Source: Neomicrococcus aestuarii (GTDB taxonomy: Bacteria > Actinomycetota > Actinomycetes > Actinomycetales > Micrococcaceae). Taken from it: 64,000 bases of DNA. Both the position numbers and the translations under genes were made by a program. Position 1 is the stretch's first letter; each line of letters opens with the position of its first letter. This document shows positions 25,690-34,695 of this stretch, in pieces. The notes under the pieces are model-generated. The model had not been told where the DNA came from, made no database searches, and was given only the letters and a program-made list of their open reading frames with translations. The stretch covers positions 2,232,001 to 2,296,000 of the forward strand of contig NZ_JACHDR010000001.1 of assembly GCF_014201135.1 (NCBI RefSeq), in the 5' to 3' direction.

Positions 25690-28515
25690 CTACTTCTTCC
25701 GGCGAGGAAGCTTCGGGTGGTCCTCGGTCGTCCCTGCTTTCAGGGCCTTCGGATCATCCGAAGCGGTGTTGTCTTTGAAGATTCGGTACCCTCGGACGGA
25801 ATCGAAACCGTGGATCTCACGGGTGTCCAGCACGGCCATGAAGTTCAAGACCTCAGCCGTGATGACCTGACCTGGCACCAGTACCGGGAAGCCTGGTGGG
25901 TACGGCGTCACGAAGCCTGCCGAGACCGGTTGCTCGCCCTTCGCCACGCGTTCCGCTAGCTCAGCAGGGTTCACGTAGTCCACCTCGGAGCGCTTCTGGC
26001 CGCGGAAGAAAGCGGTGCGCATGTCACCGTCCGGCAAAGACCGATCCTCGCTGAACTCGGCAGCAAACTCGCTGAAGTCCGGCAATGGCGGCAAGTCCTG
26101 GTCCACGCCGCCTGCCGGAATGTTGGAGCCCTGATAGTGCTCGTCGATGCGCTCGGCCACCTTGACCAGAACCTCAAGCAAGTAGGCGATGGCGCTTCGC
26201 GAAGTGCCGATGTTCGTCATGAACAGCACGGTGTTCCGGCTGGTCTTGTTGATCTGGATGCCGTAGCGGTCCATCAGGTAGTCGTGCTTGAACGTGTCGC
26301 CATCGATACCGGTGCGGCTGATCTCGATGGTGATGCGGCTGGGGTCAACCACGAACTCGTCGTTCTCCCAAGCTTTCCACATAGCGGAGAGTCCATCGCG
26401 GTGGGGAAGCGGACGGCCAGATCCGCGAAGCTCCTTGGAAATCAACTCGTTAGCTGTCAGCACACGGAACGTGCGGCGGAGCAACGGGTGGCGCGCAATC
26501 GAATGTGTCAGGCTCGTCGCAAGATCCAGCTGACGCTGCACCAAAGCGAAGCCCTCGAGCTCCACTTGGCGGCGTCCAATGTCCAACGACGCCAGAATCT
26601 GGTAGTTCGGCGAGGTGGACGTGTGAGTCATGTACGCCTCGTGGAACGCGTCCTCGGCTTCGTACTTCCACTCGGAGTCGTACACGTGAATCATCGAGCC
26701 CTGACGCAGTGCCGTCAGCGTCTTGTGTGTGGACTGGGTGGCATAGACGCGGATCTTGGAGTCCGGTGCCGGGATGAGCTTTTCCTTGAGCCACACCTCG
26801 TCTGAAGCTGGAGTGCCGTCCTCGTTGAACAGGATCTTCTGCTGCTCCGCGTAGGCGCTTTCGAGCTCGTTGGACGCCAGCTTCCCTTCAAGTGACTTCG
26901 CGGCCGCCATCGCCGTGCGACGACGAGTGACGGGGTGGAACGTGGCGAAAGCGAACCACGCCTCATCCCACAAAAACACCAAGTCGGGCTTGATGGCCAA
27001 GCATTCAGCCATGACGCGTTCTGGGTCGTACACGATGCCATCGAACGTGCAGTTGGTGAGGGTGATCATGCGAACTTCGTCCAACCGGCCGGCCGCACGG
27101 TACTTGAGCAGCATCTCCTTGATACGGCTCAGCGGCACGGCGCCGTAGAAAGCGAACTCGTCCAGCGGATACGCCTCGAGGTACGCAGGCTTCGCCCCGG
27201 TCAGCACGAACGCGTGGTGGTGAGATTTATGGCAGTTCCTATCCACCATCACAATGTCGCCAGGTCCCGTGAGTGCCTGGTGAACAATCTTGTTGGCGGT
27301 GGAGGTTCCGTTCGTGACAAAGAACGTGTGTTTCGCGCCGTACGCGCGTGCGGCAAGATCCTGAGCCTTCTTCAACGTGCCCACCGGGGCAAGCAAGGAG
27401 TCCAGTCCGCCGGAGGTGGCAGAGGTTTCGGCCAGCAACAGGTTCAGCCCATAGAAATCGGCTAGGTCGCGAATCCACTTCGAGGCGATCACGGAGCCGC
27501 CACGCGCAATCGGCAACGCGTGGAAGACACCCACGGGGCGTCGAGCGTGATCCTGAATTGCCGTGAAGAACGGGGTGTCGTAGAGGTGGGACACGCGCCG
27601 CAGCAAGGACAAGTGCAGTTCCAAGCGGTCTTCGCGGCGGAACACGCGGCGGAATCGTCGCGTCAAGAAGCGTGCCAGGTCCTCAATGTGAGCACCTGCC
27701 ATCAAGTACAAGTCCAGTTCAGGACGCAACGAAGCCAGTGTGTCTGCAAGCCCCACCACGCGCTGAATGTGGGCGAGCTTGCTGCGCGGTGGCGTCCACG
27801 ACGTCACGGATTCGCTTGCGAGAGCAATGGTGTCCTGAAGATCCTTGCTGAGCGGCAAGCGGGTCTTGTCGCTAAAGCCCGGACGCACCACGCAAGCCAA
27901 GATGTTCGGGTTTGTGAGAATGGCGGCGATCGCATCCTCGGCGGAGGGAACAATCACGAACTCGTAGATGAATGCGTCCGCGGCTGACCGCATGCGGTGC
28001 ACGCTCTTGATCACGCTTTCGATTTCATCCGGAGACATTTCATCGATGACCAAGACTTCGAATCGTGGACGTGGGTCGCCGTCGTCAGAGGTCATGAGGC
28101 GCTCTGACTCATCGGCGGCGTCTTCAAAAGTTTCGTTGGTGGTGGGTTGGTCGCCGCGTTGGCGAGTCACGACGCGTGCCACACGATCCAGGGCCGCCTT
28201 GTATTCGCCAGCTTCCAGCAGTCGACGAATGCTCTGTACGTATTCGGTTCCGCCGCCCGCCCAATACATTTCGATGGTCTCGAGGGACCGGAGGGATCGG
28301 TGCAGCTCGGTGTCCGCTACGTAGGTTGATTCGGGGTCATGGCTGGTGACTAGACGCTTGATGGCGAACAGCAAGTACTCCCACGCGTCGGAGCGCATCC
28401 TCCACGTGCTCGAAGACATCCCGGGATCCGGCTCCAAACTGACCTTCGTGGCATCGTTTTCGGATGCGGAAGTAACAGTGCGGTCCTCGGGTGTTGTCCG
28501 AGCGTGGTGTTGCAT
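25690..28515 (-). CDS. Orn/Lys/Arg decarboxylase, long form
   Basis: PLP-dependent fold-I basic amino-acid decarboxylase of 941 residues, which makes putrescine, cadaverine or agmatine. The first 130 residues are an extra region with no recognised domain; then a CheY-like wing domain (about 150-290, starting RFEVLVIDEMSPDEIESV), the PLP domain with TNGTSTANKIVHQAL, the PLP-binding Asp in LWDEAWFAF (about 515-523), and the Schiff-base Lys598 in STHKTL. The C-terminal domain ends near residue 900. The ATG at 28515 follows AAGGA. Family members are commonly 700-780 residues, so the N-terminal extension stands out. Substrate choice among Arg, Lys and Orn is not readable. No antiporter gene is adjacent. 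Confidence 0.88.
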   Translation of the reverse strand: MQHHARTTPEDRTVTSASENDATKVSLEPDPGMSSSTWRMRSDAWEYLLFAIKRLVTSHDPESTYVADTELHRSLRSLETIEMYWAGGGTEYVQSIRRLLEAGEYKAALDRVARVVTRQRGDQPTTNETFEDAADESERLMTSDDGDPRPRFEVLVIDEMSPDEIESVIKSVHRMRSAADAFIYEFVIVPSAEDAIAAILTNPNILACVVRPGFSDKTRLPLSKDLQDTIALASESVTSWTPPRSKLAHIQRVVGLADTLASLRPELDLYLMAGAHIEDLARFLTRRFRRVFRREDRLELHLSLLRRVSHLYDTPFFTAIQDHARRPVGVFHALPIARGGSVIASKWIRDLADFYGLNLLLAETSATSGGLDSLLAPVGTLKKAQDLAARAYGAKHTFFVTNGTSTANKIVHQALTGPGDIVMVDRNCHKSHHHAFVLTGAKPAYLEAYPLDEFAFYGAVPLSRIKEMLLKYRAAGRLDEVRMITLTNCTFDGIVYDPERVMAECLAIKPDLVFLWDEAWFAFATFHPVTRRRTAMAAAKSLEGKLASNELESAYAEQQKILFNEDGTPASDEVWLKEKLIPAPDSKIRVYATQSTHKTLTALRQGSMIHVYDSEWKYEAEDAFHEAYMTHTSTSPNYQILASLDIGRRQVELEGFALVQRQLDLATSLTHSIARHPLLRRTFRVLTANELISKELRGSGRPLPHRDGLSAMWKAWENDEFVVDPSRITIEISRTGIDGDTFKHDYLMDRYGIQINKTSRNTVLFMTNIGTSRSAIAYLLEVLVKVAERIDEHYQGSNIPAGGVDQDLPPLPDFSEFAAEFSEDRSLPDGDMRTAFFRGQKRSEVDYVNPAELAERVAKGEQPVSAGFVTPYPPGFPVLVPGQVITAEVLNFMAVLDTREIHGFDSVRGYRIFKDNTASDDPKALKAGTTEDHPKLPRRKK

Positions 28516-29004
28516 GTCGAGATCCTTAACAGGGCGCAGGTGGAGAGTGGAGTAGAAGTGCGGGGCTGTGACTCTTCGCGAAGAAGCCGCTAAAGAGGTC
28601 CACGTGAGTAAAGGGGGTCCAAGAATTCAGGAGGTTCCGAGGACTTGGGATGGGGTGGAAGCGTCGCTGATCGAATCGCGGGTGGGATTCGATTCTCGCG
28701 CGCTCGGTGTGAAGTATGAATGGGAAGAACAAGGACATCAGTGTCACGTTCCTCCATTCCTTCAATCGCCGGAATCGGGCTAGACGGTGCAGTAGCTTTC
28801 GAGGTCATGTCTTGGTGAAACATGGTCGAAAGCTAAAGGAATTAGCCGAATTGGCACGCCTTTTCTCTAGTTTCGCGTATGAACTATCAAAGTCAATAGG
28901 GATGACGGAAGACTGCGCTACATGAAAGGAAAACTGGACGCGACGTCAGGCCCAGAGGACGCACCTACCCCGGCATTGAACCACCGTGTCCGTAGGATGA
29001 ATTC
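28516..29004. other. Divergent region between decarboxylase and menD
   Basis: About 490 bp hold the two divergent promoters. Open frames here show no family resemblance. Just before menD a 28-codon frame (28922-29008) ends in TGA overlapping the menD ATG; it has no ribosome-binding site. TAGGAT at 28993-28998, six nt before the ATG, could be a -10 box of a leaderless menD mRNA or, through its AGGA, a ribosome-binding site. Confidence 0.45.
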
Positions 29005-30915
29005 ATGAGCTCTCAGCAGGTACAGCCATCCACTCCGGAAATTTCGGCGATGACAGCAGCGCGCAGAGCAGTGCTGCAAATGGTAGACGGTGGGGTGCGG
29101 CACGTCGTGGTGTCCCCGGGTTCGCGGAGCGCGCCTCTTGCCTACGCCATCGCTGAATTTGAGGCGCAGCACCCCGACCTGTTGACCAGCCACGTGCGCA
29201 TTGATGAACGTTCCGCGGCCTTCTTTGCGCTGGGTATTGGCTTGAACACGGGCCGTCCCGCGGCTGTTATCACCACGTCCGGTACGGCGGTGGGGAATTT
29301 GCTTCCTGCTGCGATGGAGGCGAATCACGCGTCGGTGCCGTTGTTGCTCCTGACCGCGGATCGTCCCGAGGAGCTTCTGGGCACTGGCGCTAACCAGACC
29401 ACCGTGCAGGATGGAATTTTTGGCGGGCACGTGCGCTTCGCGGTCGCCGTTCCGGCCGGCGCCGATCCCACGGGGTGCCTTCGACAAGCACTCACCGCCT
29501 CGCTCGGCATTCTCACGCACGAACACTCGCAGCTGCTCAACGAGAGCAACCCGCAGTTCGCCCCCGAGGGCGTCACCTCCCACGACGTTGCTCCGGGGCC
29601 GGTTCACGTGAACCTCAGCTTCCGCGATCCGCTCACTCCCGGCATAGAGGACGACGACGCAGCCTTGCGTCCCGAGGATACGTCGGCTGAGAGCGGGGGC
29701 CCGGTTGAAAGTGGTGGCCCGGTTGAGAGTGGTGGCCCGGTTGAGAACAGGGCAAGTGGCTCTGGCGACAGTGGTGCTGGGAGCGCCACCGTTTCCGAAG
29801 ACACCGCCGAGTCCTTGCGCCTTTTGGCGGGAACGCTGCAACTCGAAGAGCGTCGAACCGTGGTGATCGCAGGGCACGATGCCGGCCCGATCGCCGAACA
29901 CTTCGCGAACCACACGGGATTGCCGTTGCTGGCCGAGCCGAGCTCGAACGCCCGATACGGTGAGAACGCGGTGACTGCGTACCGTCTCCTGATTCCCTCC
30001 TTCGTTGAGAACATCGACCGAGCCGTGGTGTTCGGCCGTCCTACGCTCAATCGCGAGATCGCAGCCCTCTTGAAGAGCGAACGCGTTCCCTCTGCACTTT
30101 ATGTTCCGGAGCCGGTGGCCTGGTTCGACGCCGGAAAACGCACCGAGCGAATGATCGAGGACCTTGAGGATCTTCTGCTGTTCGCGGGCCGAGGACCTGC
30201 CGACTGGCTCTCCTCCTGGCACCATGCAGCCGAACAAGCCGTGGACGTCCTTGAACCCATCTGGCGGTCACAACCGAATGCACTGAGCGCACACGATGTA
30301 GCTCGGGCTGTCTGGAACACGGTCGACGGAAATCTGGTTATCGGGTCATCGAACATCATTCGTGACATTGATATCGCCGCCCCCGCGCGCTCGCGGCCCT
30401 TGCGCGTGTTTGCGAACCGTGGACTGGCGGGCATCGACGGCACCATCTCCACGGCGCTCGGCATCGCGGCCAGCGCGGAAACCGATGGAGCTACAAATCA
30501 GTCCACGCGCACCACGCTGGTCGTGGGAGACGTGACGTTCTTGCATGACGCCGCCGCGCTCGTGCGCGGAGCCCTTGAAACGAGCCAGCAACTCGACGTC
30601 GTTGTGCTCAATGACCACGGTGGCGGCATCTTTTCGACGCTCGAGCACGGCACGGTGGGTCAGCGTCCGCAGTGGCAAGACGCCGTGGAGCGGTTCTTCG
30701 GAACGCCACAAGACGTAGACGTTTCTTCGATTGCTCGCGGGTATGGCGCGGAGTATCGAGGCGTCGGATCGGCTGGGGAACTCGAATCGATACTGAGGGA
30801 AGAATCGGACGGTGTGCGCGTGATTGAGACTCACGTGAGCCGTGCCGAACGAACGGCACATACGCGTGCCATGCGCGAGGCAGTGGAAGCGGTGCTCGAA
30901 AATATCCATAGCTGA
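29005..30915 (+). CDS. menD: SEPHCHC synthase
   Basis: ThDP-dependent enzyme that joins isochorismate and 2-oxoglutarate, the first committed step of menaquinone synthesis. It is 636 residues, longer than the roughly 550-residue norm. Family marks are VVSPGSRSAPLA, the Glu in RIDERSAAFFALG, TSGTAVGNLLPA, and the C-terminal ThDP region VGDVTFLHDAAAL...VVLNDHGGGIFS. The extra length sits between the Pyr and middle domains: residues 221-265 are low-complexity and include ESGGPV three times, encoded by an 18-nt tandem repeat (29689-29742). The insertion should be a surface loop. The gene is away from menF, menC and menBEA, but all are in this window. Confidence 0.94.
   Translation: MSSQQVQPSTPEISAMTAARRAVLQMVDGGVRHVVVSPGSRSAPLAYAIAEFEAQHPDLLTSHVRIDERSAAFFALGIGLNTGRPAAVITTSGTAVGNLLPAAMEANHASVPLLLLTADRPEELLGTGANQTTVQDGIFGGHVRFAVAVPAGADPTGCLRQALTASLGILTHEHSQLLNESNPQFAPEGVTSHDVAPGPVHVNLSFRDPLTPGIEDDDAALRPEDTSAESGGPVESGGPVESGGPVENRASGSGDSGAGSATVSEDTAESLRLLAGTLQLEERRTVVIAGHDAGPIAEHFANHTGLPLLAEPSSNARYGENAVTAYRLLIPSFVENIDRAVVFGRPTLNREIAALLKSERVPSALYVPEPVAWFDAGKRTERMIEDLEDLLLFAGRGPADWLSSWHHAAEQAVDVLEPIWRSQPNALSAHDVARAVWNTVDGNLVIGSSNIIRDIDIAAPARSRPLRVFANRGLAGIDGTISTALGIAASAETDGATNQSTRTTLVVGDVTFLHDAAALVRGALETSQQLDVVVLNDHGGGIFSTLEHGTVGQRPQWQDAVERFFGTPQDVDVSSIARGYGAEYRGVGSAGELESILREESDGVRVIETHVSRAERTAHTRAMREAVEAVLENIHS
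29689..29742 (+). repeat. 18-nt tandem repeat (three units) inside menD
   Basis: Three near-identical 18-nt units (29689-29706, 29707-29724, 29725-29742) each encode ESGGPV. Differences are confined to a few third positions, so the expansion is fairly recent. Confidence 0.85.
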
Positions 30916-30966
30916 TTCATAGGAAAGCCTGACCACAAACATACGTGCGGGTCACAAGATGTAGGT

Positions 30967-31878
30967 ATGACAAACACTGAGCAGCCACATCCAGACCATG
31001 ACCGCGGACTCGAGTTCGACCTCAAGACCCTCCTGACCCGCCGTCGCGCCGTCGGCGTTGGCCTCGTGGGCATGGCTTCGGCCGCTCTTGCCGCGTGCGC
31101 CCCGTCCCAAAGCGCAAGCCAACCCTCAACTTCCGCTTCGAGCTCGACCGCAGCTGCGTCGTCGTCCTCATCCTCCAGTGCTTCAACTGGCGCTTCCGCA
31201 AGCAGCTCCTCAAGCGCGGCCGGAACCACCCGCGCTATCGCCGAATGCGGCGTGGAAATCCCAGACGAGACCGAGGGCCCATACCCGGCTGACGGCTCCA
31301 ACGGGCCGAACGTCCTCGAGGAATCGGGAATTGTGCGCGAAGACATCCGTGGCAGCTTCGGCGGAGGAGATGCGGGCGTGCAAGAAGGCATCCCGCTGAC
31401 GCTGACCCTGACCATCCTGGACAACGCCAACGGCTGCGTGCCCTACGAAGGTGCGGCCGTGTACGCGTGGCACTGCAACAAGGACGGCAAGTACTCGATG
31501 TATGACACCGGCTTCGAAGATGACAACTTCTTGCGTGGCGTCCAGGAAGCCGACGAAAACGGGCAAGTCACCTTCACCACCATCTTCCCGGGCGCCTACA
31601 TGGGTCGCTGGCCGCACATCCACTTCGAAGTCTTCGACTCCCTCAACAACGTGGGCTCCACGGGCCAAATCCTCAAGGTCTCGCAAGTCGCCATGACGGA
31701 CGCCTCATGCCGCGCCGTGTACGAGACCGAGGGCTACGAATCCAGCGCCCAGAACTTCCCCAAGACAACGCTGACCTCAGACAACGTCTTCGGTGACGAC
31801 GGCGGCGTGTACCAGCTCGCCAGCACGTCCGGCAACGTGACGTCCGGGTACCAGGCTTCGTTGAACGTCACGCTCTAA
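30967..31878 (+). CDS. Secreted intradiol-type ring-cleavage dioxygenase, lipoprotein
   Basis: A 303-residue exported protein with a protocatechuate-3,4-dioxygenase-like domain. The N-terminus has three Arg (residues 25-27) and a hydrophobic segment ending in the lipobox ALAAC, giving a lipidated Cys44 after Tat export. A Ser/Ala-rich linker (about 45-88) leads to the catalytic domain, where Tyr106 (EGPYPADG), Tyr176/179 (KYSMY), His217 and His219 (WPHIHFEVF) are the expected iron ligands. Extracellular members of this group are known in streptomycetes and act on catechols; the substrate here is not readable. A degenerate copy of the dispersed repeat falls in the Ser-rich linker. Confidence 0.87.
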   Translation: MTNTEQPHPDHDRGLEFDLKTLLTRRRAVGVGLVGMASAALAACAPSQSASQPSTSASSSTAAASSSSSSSASTGASASSSSSAAGTTRAIAECGVEIPDETEGPYPADGSNGPNVLEESGIVREDIRGSFGGGDAGVQEGIPLTLTLTILDNANGCVPYEGAAVYAWHCNKDGKYSMYDTGFEDDNFLRGVQEADENGQVTFTTIFPGAYMGRWPHIHFEVFDSLNNVGSTGQILKVSQVAMTDASCRAVYETEGYESSAQNFPKTTLTSDNVFGDDGGVYQLASTSGNVTSGYQASLNVTL

Positions 31879-31883
31879 AAACA

Positions 31884-31929
31884 AATGACCCGCCCTCTCC
31901 TCTATTCAAAGCGGGAGTGGCGGGTCATT
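31884..31929. terminator. Hairpin after the dioxygenase gene
   Basis: Arms AATGACCCGCC (31884-31894) and GGCGGGTCATT (31919-31929) are exact complements with an inner CTCC/GGGAG pairing. It lies between convergent genes. A direct repeat, CTGCGGGTCAACCCCGCG at 31936-31953 and a close copy at 31960-31977, follows before the ATPase stop codon. Confidence 0.8.
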
Positions 31930-31988
31930 CAACAACTGCGGGTCAACCCCGCGCAACATCTGCGGGCCAACCTCGCGGGTGAGTGTGT

Positions 31989-32774
31989 CTAGTCTTCGAT
32001 CTTGACGTGCGTCGGATCAAGAACGCGCTTGAGGAAGTCCTGGGTACGCGGCTGCTGCGGGTTAGCGATGACCTGCTCGGCAGGTCCCTGCTCCACCACA
32101 ATGCCCTGATCCATGAACACCACGCGGTCGGCCACTTCGCGAGCGAAGGCCATCTCGTGGGTGACCACAAGCATCGTCATGCCATCCTGTGCCAGACGGC
32201 GCATGATTGCGAGCACATCGCCAACGGTTTCCGGGTCAAGCGCGGAGGTTGGCTCGTCAAAGAGCATGAGCTCAGGGTCCATGGTGAGCGCTCGAGCGAT
32301 CGCCACGCGCTGCTGCTGACCGCCCGAAAGCTGGTCAGGGTAGCGGTGACCGAAGTCGCCGAGACCCACGGCGGCCAAGTTCTTCAGAGCCTTTGCCGTT
32401 GTTTCTGCAGCGCTCTTCTTGAGAACCTTGACGGGTGAAATGGTGCAGTTCTCCAACACGGTCAAGTGCGGGAACAGGTTGAACTGCTGGAAAACCATGC
32501 CCACTTTTTGACGCATCTTGTCGATGTCCACTTCGGGATCGGTGGTTTCGAAACCGCCTACCTCAATGGTGCCGGCGTTCGCGGTCTCGAGGCGATTCAC
32601 GCATCGAAGCACAGTGGACTTGCCAGAACCCGAAGGTCCAATGAGGCAAACCACTTCGCCTGGCTGAATATCAAGGTTGATTCCCTTGAGAACTTCGTTG
32701 GTGCCGTAGCTCTTGCGAAGATCCTTGATGGATACGCCCGCGGCCTTGAAAGCGGGCTGATTCGTGGTAGTCAT
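31989..32774 (-). CDS. Polar amino-acid ABC importer ATPase
   Basis: A 261-residue ATPase of the GlnQ/HisP class. Walker [10 protein letters not shown]-loop [10 protein letters not shown], signature [15 protein letters not shown], Walker [12 protein letters not shown] and switch His [10 protein letters not shown] are all present. A GGAGG sequence precedes the ATG. It is the last gene of the minus-strand order binding protein, permease, ATPase, 9 bp after the permease. It is clearly distinct from the ATPase at 8430. Confidence 0.94.
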   Translation of the reverse strand: MTTTNQPAFKAAGVSIKDLRKSYGTNEVLKGINLDIQPGEVVCLIGPSGSGKSTVLRCVNRLETANAGTIEVGGFETTDPEVDIDKMRQKVGMVFQQFNLFPHLTVLENCTISPVKVLKKSAAETTAKALKNLAAVGLGDFGHRYPDQLSGGQQQRVAIARALTMDPELMLFDEPTSALDPETVGDVLAIMRRLAQDGMTMLVVTHEMAFAREVADRVVFMDQGIVVEQGPAEQVIANPQQPRTQDFLKRVLDPTHVKIED

Positions 32775-32783
32775 GGCGTCCTC

Positions 32784-33578
32784 CTACCGACGTGTCTTAG
32801 CGGTGCGGGCTTCGAAGCGGCGTGCCAAGAAGCTCAATGGAATGGTGATGACCAAGTACATGGCGCCGGCAACTACCAGCGGGGTGATACCTGCACCGAG
32901 GCTCGAGATGCCGTCACGGCCGAACTTCGTGAGTTCGTACTGCGTTGCCAAGAGACCCAGCACGTACACCAAAGAGGAGTCCTTGGTGAGCAGGATAACT
33001 TCGTTGGTGAGCGGTGGAAGAACAATGCGGAAGGCCTGCGGAATGATGATCGAAATCATGGCGCGCCAGGCTGGCATACCCAACGAGCGGGCTGCCTCCA
33101 TTTGGCCCTTTGGCACGGCTTGTAGGCCGGCGCGAAGGGTTTCTGCGATGTACGCGGAGGACACCAAGCCAAGGGACATCATGACCACAACGGGTACGGG
33201 CCAGTTGGTGCCGGGGAACGCGGCGGGGACGCCGAGGCCCAAGGTGATGAACACCAGAAGTGCTGGGATGCCGCGGAAGAACTCAATGTAACCGGTGGCG
33301 AACCAGCGGTACGGGGCGAAGGACGCCATCTTCATGAGTGCCAAGAGGAGGCCGCCGGTGAGACCAAAGATGAACCCGAGCACCGTGTAAATGAGGGTGT
33401 TCTTGAGGCCCACGAGGATCAGATCCGGGAACATCGGGCCGATGCGCTCGAAATTGAAGAAGGACCGGAAAATGACCGGCCAGTCAATGGAGAAGATGAG
33501 AGCAGCAAGAATGACAACAAAGATTGCCAGCTGGATGATCTTACTGGTCCGCGCGCGCTGCCGTGCGGTCATGGCCAT
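32784..33578 (-). CDS. Polar amino-acid ABC importer permease
   Basis: A 264-residue membrane subunit of the HisMQ type. About five helices are evident. FFRGIPALLVFITLG and EAARSLGMPAWRAMISIIIPQAFR mark the family; the latter is the EAA loop that docks the ATPase. The ATG at 33578 follows AGGAAGG by 7 nt. It follows the binding-protein gene after 143 bp containing a very strong hairpin. Confidence 0.93.
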   Translation of the reverse strand: MAMTARQRARTSKIIQLAIFVVILAALIFSIDWPVIFRSFFNFERIGPMFPDLILVGLKNTLIYTVLGFIFGLTGGLLLALMKMASFAPYRWFATGYIEFFRGIPALLVFITLGLGVPAAFPGTNWPVPVVVMMSLGLVSSAYIAETLRAGLQAVPKGQMEAARSLGMPAWRAMISIIIPQAFRIVLPPLTNEVILLTKDSSLVYVLGLLATQYELTKFGRDGISSLGAGITPLVVAGAMYLVITIPLSFLARRFEARTAKTRR

Positions 33579-33635
33579 GGCGGAGCCTTCCTAGTGTTGG
33601 TGCAAGTGTGACAGAAGGGTGAATCAACCGTATAC

Positions 33636-33690
33636 GCAAGTGCGTCCGGCGAAAAGCACTCAAAGCGAGTTTTTCGCCGGACGCACTTGC
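33636..33690. terminator. 20-bp perfect hairpin between binding-protein and permease genes
   Basis: Arm 33636-33655 (GCAAGTGCGTCCGGCGAAAA) is the exact reverse complement of 33671-33690; the 15-nt loop holds a further ACTC/GAGT pairing. It lies inside a minus-strand operon, after the binding-protein gene. It probably lets only part of transcription continue, or protects the upstream mRNA, giving more binding protein than permease. Confidence 0.8.
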
Positions 33691-33721
33691 GATCGTTACG
33701 GTCCTGTTAAGACGACGTTAA

Positions 33722-34552
33722 TTAGGAAGAAGAGGATGCGGAAGCTGCAGCTGGGGTGCTCAGTCCGTACTTTTCCTTGTATTTCTCAAGGGTGCCGTCA
33801 CCCTCGATGCGCTTCAGCGTTGCATTGACGGCCTCAAGAAGTGCCGTGTTGCCCTTCTTGATTGAAATGCCGAGCTTTTCACCGGTCGGGAAGTTGGCTA
33901 CGTTCTTGAACTCTGCGGTGTCCTTGAGGCCGTAGTTCAGCACGGAGATGTTTCCAAGAACAGCGTCAACCTGGCCGTTCTTGAGAGCTTCAATCTGCAA
34001 GCCACCATCTTCGAACTGCATGGTCTCAAGGCCGTTGTCCTTAGCGTAGGACTCGCCCGTGGTGGCGCCCTGAACGCCTACACGCTTGCCCTTTGCGGAC
34101 TCGAGGTCCGTGATGCCGGAGCCGTCCTTGGCGAACAACGCGAGGTCGTCATCCAAGTATGGGTCGGAGAAGTCCATGTTGTTCTTGCGCTCTTCGGTGA
34201 TGGAGATCGAGGAGATCGAAACATCGCACTTAGCCAAGGCCAGTCCGGACTGGATGGATTCGAAGGAATCGTCGATCACGCTAACTTCAACGCTGAGATC
34301 CTTGGCGACTTCCGCAGCCACGTCCATGTCGTAGCCAACGGTCTTTCCGTTTTCGAGGTACTCGAAAGGTGGGTAAGGAACGTCAGAGCAGACGGTGAGC
34401 TTTCCAGCATTGAGGAGTGTGACGCTGGAGGCGCCGGAGGAAGCGGCCGAGCTTGAGGTGGATGCGGTGGAGGATCCGCCACAAGCCGTCAGTGCAAGAG
34501 CTGCCGCTGCGGACAGTGCAAGCACTTTGAGTGACTTTGAGGTGCGAGTCAT
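33722..34552 (-). CDS. Amino-acid ABC importer substrate-binding lipoprotein
   Basis: A 276-residue lipoprotein of the SBP_bac_3 family. The signal ends in ALALTACGGSS, so Cys24 is lipidated and holds the protein to the membrane. A Ser/Ala linker follows. The binding domain includes VCSDVPYPPFEYLENGKTVGYDMDVAAEVAKDL, SISITEERKNNMDFSDPYLDDDLALFA and GKRVGVQGATTGESYAKDN, typical for cystine/glutamate-type receptors. It ends in a short Ala/Ser run. It is first in the operon with the permease and ATPase. AGGAA lies before the ATG. Confidence 0.93.
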   Translation of the reverse strand: MTRTSKSLKVLALSAAAALALTACGGSSTASTSSSAASSGASSVTLLNAGKLTVCSDVPYPPFEYLENGKTVGYDMDVAAEVAKDLSVEVSVIDDSFESIQSGLALAKCDVSISSISITEERKNNMDFSDPYLDDDLALFAKDGSGITDLESAKGKRVGVQGATTGESYAKDNGLETMQFEDGGLQIEALKNGQVDAVLGNISVLNYGLKDTAEFKNVANFPTGEKLGISIKKGNTALLEAVNATLKRIEGDGTLEKYKEKYGLSTPAAASASSSS

Positions 34553-34695
34553 GAAGGGTTCCTTTTCTAAGGAGTGATGGAACTTTTCGGTTCGCTAGGG
34601 AACTGAACGCATAGTCTATCTGAGCGTTATGTCACATTATTCGCGACTTCTAGCGAAATACAGAACGACGGCGCCGCTAGCGTGAGGATTTTTCG

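Noticed and set aside
26137-26805. Long plus-strand frame inside the decarboxylase gene
   Set aside because: Shadow of the high-GC coding strand; product has no domain features.
28568-28783. 71-codon frame upstream of menD
   Set aside because: No recognised family, no ribosome-binding site, overlapping equally good frames on the other strand.
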